Below, in pieces: positions 60,103 to 64,000 of a stretch of 64,000 bases of DNA. Position numbers and translations under genes: made by a program. Below the pieces are notes generated by a model. It had not been told where the DNA came from. It saw only the letters and a program-made list of their open reading frames with translations, and ran no database searches. Source of the stretch: Symbiodinium natans (taxonomy: Eukaryota > Sar > Dinophyceae > Suessiales > Symbiodiniaceae). The stretch covers positions 327,731-391,730 of the forward strand of contig CAJNDS010002137.1 of assembly GCA_905221605.1 (NCBI GenBank), in the 5' to 3' direction. Position 1 is the stretch's first letter, and the number at the start of each line of letters is the position of its first letter.

Positions 60103-60215
60103 CTAGGCTGCCCAGTAACCTAGGCTTAAAAGGGGTGCCCTTTTTTGCTTAAAGGGGTTGATAAGGGAACCTAAACCACCCAAAAAGGGAATAAGGGTAC
60201 TACTGGGCATCCTAG
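60103..60215. mobile_element. Hairpin MITE/introner, family 1
   Basis: Left CTAGGCTGCCCAGTAACC, right TACTACTGGGCATCCTAG; AAAAGGGGTGCCCTTTTTTG and CAAAAAGGGAATAAGGGTAC pair. Very close to the proven-by-reading-frame copy at 11318-11439, including length (113 bp). Confidence 0.75.
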
Positions 60216-60407
60216 GCTTTAGGGCTTTCTAAATGATAGGGGGTACTTAGGCTTGATCGCAGGGCCTTGCTCATTTGTTTCTGCACCGGCTTTCCTGGGA
60301 CTGTCCTGAAGAAAGCAACACTGCTCTTTGTCGTGGTAATGGGGGTTTATGAGGGAACTGATGGCCTGAACCCCATCTTCTCTCTGACAGGTTCAAACAC
60401 GGGGCGT

Positions 60408-60408
<1 letters not shown>

Positions 60409-60450
<42 letters not shown>
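60409..60450. repeat. G homopolymer, 42 bases
   Basis: Forty-two consecutive G in the assembly as given. The true length is uncertain, as homopolymers of this size are prone to sequencing error. Confidence 0.85.
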
Positions 60451-60451
<1 letters not shown>

Positions 60452-60745
60452 GTGGGTTGGGGTTGGGGTTTATATAATTAGGGGGTTATCTGAAGGGCCC
60501 TCTGGGTTTCAACCAGATGCACTAGTGACTAATGAAGGAGACTCCCACAAAGGGCTCAACCCCCTCATGGCCCGCATGTGCTTGAGTCAGAATGCTGCGG
60601 CCCCAGAGGTACGTGCCTTCATGGTTTACCTTAAGAACCCCAAGCCCACATTTTTGTAGGTTGTTACTGTAAACCCCTTTGTAGGATTCCTAGGTTTGGT
60701 TCTAAGGAGGGTTTAGAGTATATCCCCGGCGAAGGAAAGAATGAA
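60451..60745. other. Unassigned sequence
   Basis: TTTATATAATTAGGGGG at 60468 resembles the inner terminus of family-7 elements. A plus-strand frame through the G run is an artefact. Confidence 0.4.
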
Positions 60746-60746
60746 T

Positions 60747-60870
60747 TAGGGTTTAGGGTTTAGGGTTTAGGGTTTAGGGTTTAGGGTTTAGGGTTCAGGG
60801 TTTAGGGTTTAGGGTTTAGGGTTTAGGGTTTAGGGTTTAGGTTTTAGGGTTTAGGGTTTAGGGTTTAGGG
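60747..60870. repeat. Telomeric array (TTTAGGG)17, then inverted CCCTAAA
   Basis: About seventeen heptamers immediately meet CCCTAAGCCCTAAACCCTAA (60873-60900): a head-to-head telomeric inverted repeat next to the 60.9-kb exon. Confidence 0.94.
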
Positions 60871-60914
60871 AACCCTAAGCCCTAAACCCTAAAAGCCCTG
60901 AACCTCCCTCCCAC

Positions 60915-60972
60915 ATATTTCGGGGATCCCGACCTCGACTGCCTTGGCCTTCTCTTTCTGAAGACGCCGCTC
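60915..60972 (-). CDS. Charged-helix exon
   Basis: Minus strand after AGCCCCAAG|GAG: ERRLQKEKAKAVEVGIPEI, then GTGGGAGG (GT donor). Lys/Glu-rich helix. CCCTAAA on the low side, TTTAGGG on the high side. Confidence 0.52.
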
Positions 60973-61088
60973 CTTGGGGCTTTTAGGGTTTAGGGTTGAA
61001 GAGTCTAAGGGTCCAGGGTTTTAAGTCTTTGGGTCAAGAGTTCAGGATTTAGGGCTTAGGGCACCTTTATTGGGCTAAGGGCTGGGAG
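60973..61088. other. Short intron-like spacer
   Basis: Degenerate TTTAGGG units between the 60.9-kb exon and a family-3 hairpin. Confidence 0.5.
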
Positions 61089-61182
61089 TTGAGATGTTCC
61101 CCCCCCTTAAACTAACAGTCCTGCATAGGGGGGTACTGTGATCCCTAATTAAGGACTGTTAGTATAAGGGCGGACATCCCAA
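61089..61182. mobile_element. Hairpin element, family 3
   Basis: Left TTGAGATGTTCCCCCCCTTA, right AGTATAAGGGCGGACATCCCAA; AACAGTCCTGCATAGG pairs with CTAATTAAGGACTGTTAG. 94 bp. Confidence 0.7.
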
Positions 61183-61960
61183 GCCTGGAGTCTGGAGGTT
61201 TTAGGTTTTTGTGGTTTAAGGGCGGGTGCAGTCAGGGAGCTCCCAGCTAGGGCACCATATGCAAGGCTGCAACATCTTTAAGGGTAAGGGATGTACCACC
61301 TCCCTAAAGGCTAAACCCTAAACCCTAAGCCCTAAACCTCTTCAGCTATCCCCAAACCCGAAATCCTAAACCCCAAGACCCCCGCTGTTGCTTTCAGAGC
61401 GTCAACAACAACTCGCATCGCCTGCTTAGGGGGTAAAACTTTTTTGGGGTTCAGGGTTCAGTAAGGGTTTGGGAAGACTTCCCGTTATGCCCTAAACCCC
61501 CCCCCCCCCCCTGCAACCCTGTTCCCGGCGAAATGACATGCTGCAATCACCCCCCCCCCCTCCGACGAAACATGGCACAAGCACAACACCTATACATGCA
61601 ACATGAAAGACCAAGCAAAACCACTTACAGGGCTCTACACACTGAAGAGGAACAAAACCCTAAGCCCTAAACCCTAAACTCTTAACCCTAAACCTCAAAA
61701 CCCTCAACCAAACCTTAGCCCCGCCCCCCCCCCATGGTGAACTGATGAGTTGCCCCGACCATCGAGCTGCCAGAGCCGTAAAGCCCTCAAAAGACCCAAC
61801 GCATTCGAAGTAATCCTACGAAAACAGCCAGCAAGACCCCGCACACGCCAACACAAGCTCTCTATGTCACAAACAGCAAAAGGCAAAACACTATGAAGCA
61901 CCATAGAACACTACAGCACACCATGAAACACAACCCCCAAAACTAATCCCCTAATTACAC
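61183..61960. other. Unassigned sequence
   Basis: C runs at 61497-61511 and 61550-61560, short CCCTAAA blocks, A/C-rich DNA from 61580. No exon supported. Confidence 0.4.
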
Positions 61961-61964
61961 CCCA

Positions 61965-62051
61965 AACTCCAAACCCCAAACCCCAAACCCTAAACCCCAA
62001 ACCCTAAACCCCAAACCCTAAACCCTAAACCCCAAACCCTAAACCCCAAGC
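61965..62051. repeat. Alternating CCCTAAA / CCCCAAA array
   Basis: Twelve units that mostly alternate CCCTAAA and CCCCAAA, ending at the low-side junction of the 62.1-kb exon. The mirror array (TTTAGGG/TTTGGGG, 62157-62320) follows on the other side. Confidence 0.9.
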
Positions 62052-62141
62052 CCTGCATGCCCCGAAACAGGTCCGATGTCCTTGAGCCGCGCGAGGCGCT
62101 CTGCCTGCTCGGCAGCCCGGCGTTCGCGGTCCGAGTCGTCC
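62052..62141 (-). CDS. Charged-helix exon
   Basis: Minus strand after CTCGGAAGCAG|G: DDSDRERRAAEQAERLARLK then DIGPVSGHA. ERRAAEQAERLARLK is a strong coiled coil. A GC donor (CAGG|GCTTGG) or a GG site is required. Flanked by matching inverted arrays of TTTAGGG/TTTGGGG. Confidence 0.58.
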
Positions 62142-62156
62142 CTGCTTCCGAGATTA

Positions 62157-62320
62157 GGGTTTAGGGTTTAGGGTTTGGGGTTTAGGGTTTGGGGTTTAGG
62201 GTTTAGGGTTTGGGGTTTGGGGTTTAGGGTTTGGGGTTTGGGGTTTAGGGTCTAGGGTTTGGGGTTGGGATTTGGGGTTTAGGGTTTGGGTTTAGGGTTT
62301 GGGGTTTGGGGTTTAGGGTT
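62157..62320. repeat. Mixed TTTAGGG / TTTGGGG array
   Basis: About twenty-three units with both heptamers interspersed, on the high side of the 62.1-kb exon. Confidence 0.9.
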
Positions 62321-62504
62321 CAGGCCTAGAAAGCCTTCCAAATGACCAAGCAGGCAGGCCATTATTCTGTGTACTTTTGGTAGGCTACCCTAAACCATAT
62401 AAATCCTAAACCCTCAAAACCCTAACCCTGCGTACACCCTAAACCCTGAACCCAATGCTTCGGGTTTGGAGTTTAAGCCCTGTTTGGGGTTTATGCCCTT
62501 GTAA

Positions 62505-62585
62505 ACCCTAAACCCTAAACCCTGAACCCTGAACCCTAAACCCTAAACCCTAAACCCCCAACCCTAAACCCTAAACCCGAAACCC
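62505..62585. repeat. Telomeric array (CCCTAAA)
   Basis: Ten to eleven heptamers with CCCTGAA and CCCGAAA variants, on the low side of the 62.6-kb exon. Confidence 0.9.
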
Positions 62586-62595
62586 CTAAGTTTTC

Positions 62596-62673
62596 CCTCG
62601 TGAAGAGTCGAGGCGCTGTGCCCGTGGCGCCGTGCTCGGCACGGTTCGCGCGGGCCGCGACCTGCAGGTGCCG
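62596..62673 (-). CDS. Exon, basic helix
   Basis: 26 codons after AAGTAGCACAG|CGG on the minus strand: RHLQVAARANRAEHGATGTA then PRLFTR. A GA donor (GAGG|GAAAAC) is implied. The acceptor lies close to a TTTAGGG array (62695-62765). Confidence 0.48.
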
Positions 62674-62679
62674 CTGTGC

Positions 62680-63551
62680 TACTTGAAGGTGAGCTAGGGT
62701 TTAGGGTTTAGGGTTTAGGGTTTTAGGGTTTAGGGTTTAGGGTTGGGGTTTAGGGTTTAGGGTTTCTGGTACGGGGTGTAGGGTTCAGGGTGTAAGGTTG
62801 CGGGTTTTTCAAGTAAAGGTGTACGAGCAAGGCAACCTATACTGCACCTTTGCTTGAGAAGCCTACAACCCCTGCAGCCCACAACCCCTACAGAAAGCCG
62901 TAATTATGATTATTTTACGGCAGGCAGTTTGGACGTTGATGTTGGAACTTTGCGGTGGGGAACTGCTGAGATTTAAAGGGAGCAGTTGCTGGCATTTTAC
63001 ATGCCACCAATGCCCCAAACCCTAAACCCCTAACCCTCCAAACCCCTAAACCCCTAAACCCCTAAACTCCTAAGATCTAAACCCGTAAACCCCAACCCCA
63101 TAAAGCCCTAAACCCTAAACCCCGAAACCCTACACCCCAAACCCAAAACAGGTCGGATTGAACAAATAATCCGGATTCAGGGTTTAGGGATATTTTAGAG
63201 TTTCGGGTTGCGCAAAGCTTCGAGGTTCTCGGGGTTCGGGTTGAGGGTTTAGGGTTGGGTTACCCGAACCCCGACCCTACATCAGCCTAGCAAGACGCAA
63301 TGAGTCTGCAGCCACCCAAGCCGGCGAGCCCCAAACTCGAGCCACATGGTAGCTGATGAAAATACCTGCTCCCTTAAACTGTCCCTACATTTCCCTTTGC
63401 AAACTCGTAGGAACCCCAAATCAAATCCCGGAAGAACCTTGATCAACCCCGCTTCTGGGCCCGAAGAGGCAAGGTATGCGGTGGAGTCCGCACCAGTCTC
63501 AACGTCTCAACGTCTCAACCCAATTGCCCGAATGGCCACAACCCTAAACCC
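62680..63551. other. Intron-like DNA
   Basis: TTTAGGG (62695-62790), CCCTAAA/CCCCTAAA (63010-63150) and a mirror pair at 63230-63275. Unique segments show no exon. The window ends without another recognisable coding piece. Confidence 0.42.
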
Positions 63552-63623
63552 TAATCCCTTCCCCCTAATATTAAATGGGGGGGCTCCCCCCCCCCCCCCC
63601 CCCGCTTTAAAAAATCGAAACCT

Positions 63624-63664
<41 letters not shown>

Positions 63665-63987
63665 AGGGGGTATTTTTATCGAAATGTCATAATTCATTAG
63701 ACTTCAGGGTTACTCAAGTAATCAACTTAAGAAAGCTTCGTGCTGCCAAAAGACGGGCCTCTAATTAAACCCTAAACCCTTAACCCTAAGCCCTAATCCC
63801 TTAACCCTAGTCCCCCAACCCTAAACCCTCTGAGGGTTTTATTGGTGTTGAAGGATTTCTTGGAGGCCTGAACCCCCCCCCCCTAGTTTGGAATAGGGTC
63901 TTAAAGGCGGGGTTGGTTTCGGCAGGATTTTCCGGAAAGTGTTTCTTTTTTATTAGGGTTGCATTTAATAAAAGGGGGAAGGGATTA
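63552..63987. mobile_element. TIR element, family 7, second copy
   Basis: Left TAATCCCTTCCCCCTAATAT, right AATAAAAGGGGGAAGGGATTA. The interior has a C run (63588-63603), 36 consecutive T (63625-63660) and a CCCTAAA block. Same termini as 14695-15013. No coding capacity. Confidence 0.65.
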
Positions 63988-64000
63988 AACCCTAAAGCCT

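Overview
The window looks like nuclear DNA of a complex protist, most likely a dinoflagellate or close alveolate relative. The grounds are: (i) hundreds of plant/alveolate-type telomeric heptamers (TTTAGGG/CCCTAAA) scattered inside the sequence; (ii) very short exon-like islands of about 40-240 bp separated by repeat-filled introns; (iii) inferred 3' splice sites that nearly all read AG|G, with GT and also apparent GC and GA donors, which is typical of dinoflagellate introns; (iv) all recognisable coding pieces on one strand (minus), as in dinoflagellate unidirectional gene arrays; and (v) a high load of small inverted-repeat elements. Nothing bacterial, plasmid or viral was recognised. No complete gene can be drawn. 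Species cannot be named, and other TTTAGGG lineages such as chromerids are not excluded.

Layout. 1-3680 is satellite-like: a 55-bp tandem repeat, 31-bp repeats built on CGTAATTTAGTATTGGGG, and head-to-head blocks of a 9-bp repeat (TTTAGATAG / CTATCTAAA). 3680-3960 is a TA/CA microsatellite. From about 4 to 20.5 kb the minus strand carries a series of small exons encoding tetratricopeptide (TPR, kinesin-light-chain-like) units. From about 22 to 38 kb the exons are unrecognised or encode Glu/Arg/Ala-rich charged helix (coiled coil). From about 40 to 49 kb several exons read as ankyrin repeats. From 53 to 62.7 kb charged, coiled-coil-like exons return. Introns are filled with telomeric repeats, often as CCCTAAA on the low-coordinate side and TTTAGGG on the high-coordinate side of an exon. 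The arrays at the two ends of an intron are therefore often inverted relative to each other.

Small hairpin (MITE-like) elements fall into at least seven families. One family, with termini near GTAGCCCAG/CTGGGCTAC, lies exactly between coding segments. At 11318-11439, removing it joins two halves of a TPR unit in frame, as expected of an introner (an intron made by a transposable element). Another copy of this family is interrupted at 7959-8549 by a larger element with perfect 28-bp terminal inverted repeats and a 10-bp target duplication, resembling a non-autonomous Mutator-type transposon filled with 15-bp tandem repeats.

An 8.2-kb island (44896-53093) has no telomeric heptamer arrays. It contains an iteron-like repeat array bounded by 38-bp direct repeats (45633-46290), a decayed fragment resembling the zinc-binding C-terminus of a LINE-type reverse transcriptase (47699-48352), an ankyrin-like piece, a 57-bp tandem repeat related to one at 19.9 kb in opposite orientation, and long overlapping open frames on both strands that I could not assign.

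How it fits together: the minus-strand exons could belong to one very large modular gene (coiled coil, ankyrin, charged helix, TPR) or to several neighbouring genes in tandem. The sequence alone does not decide this. All exon limits were read by eye and are provisional.
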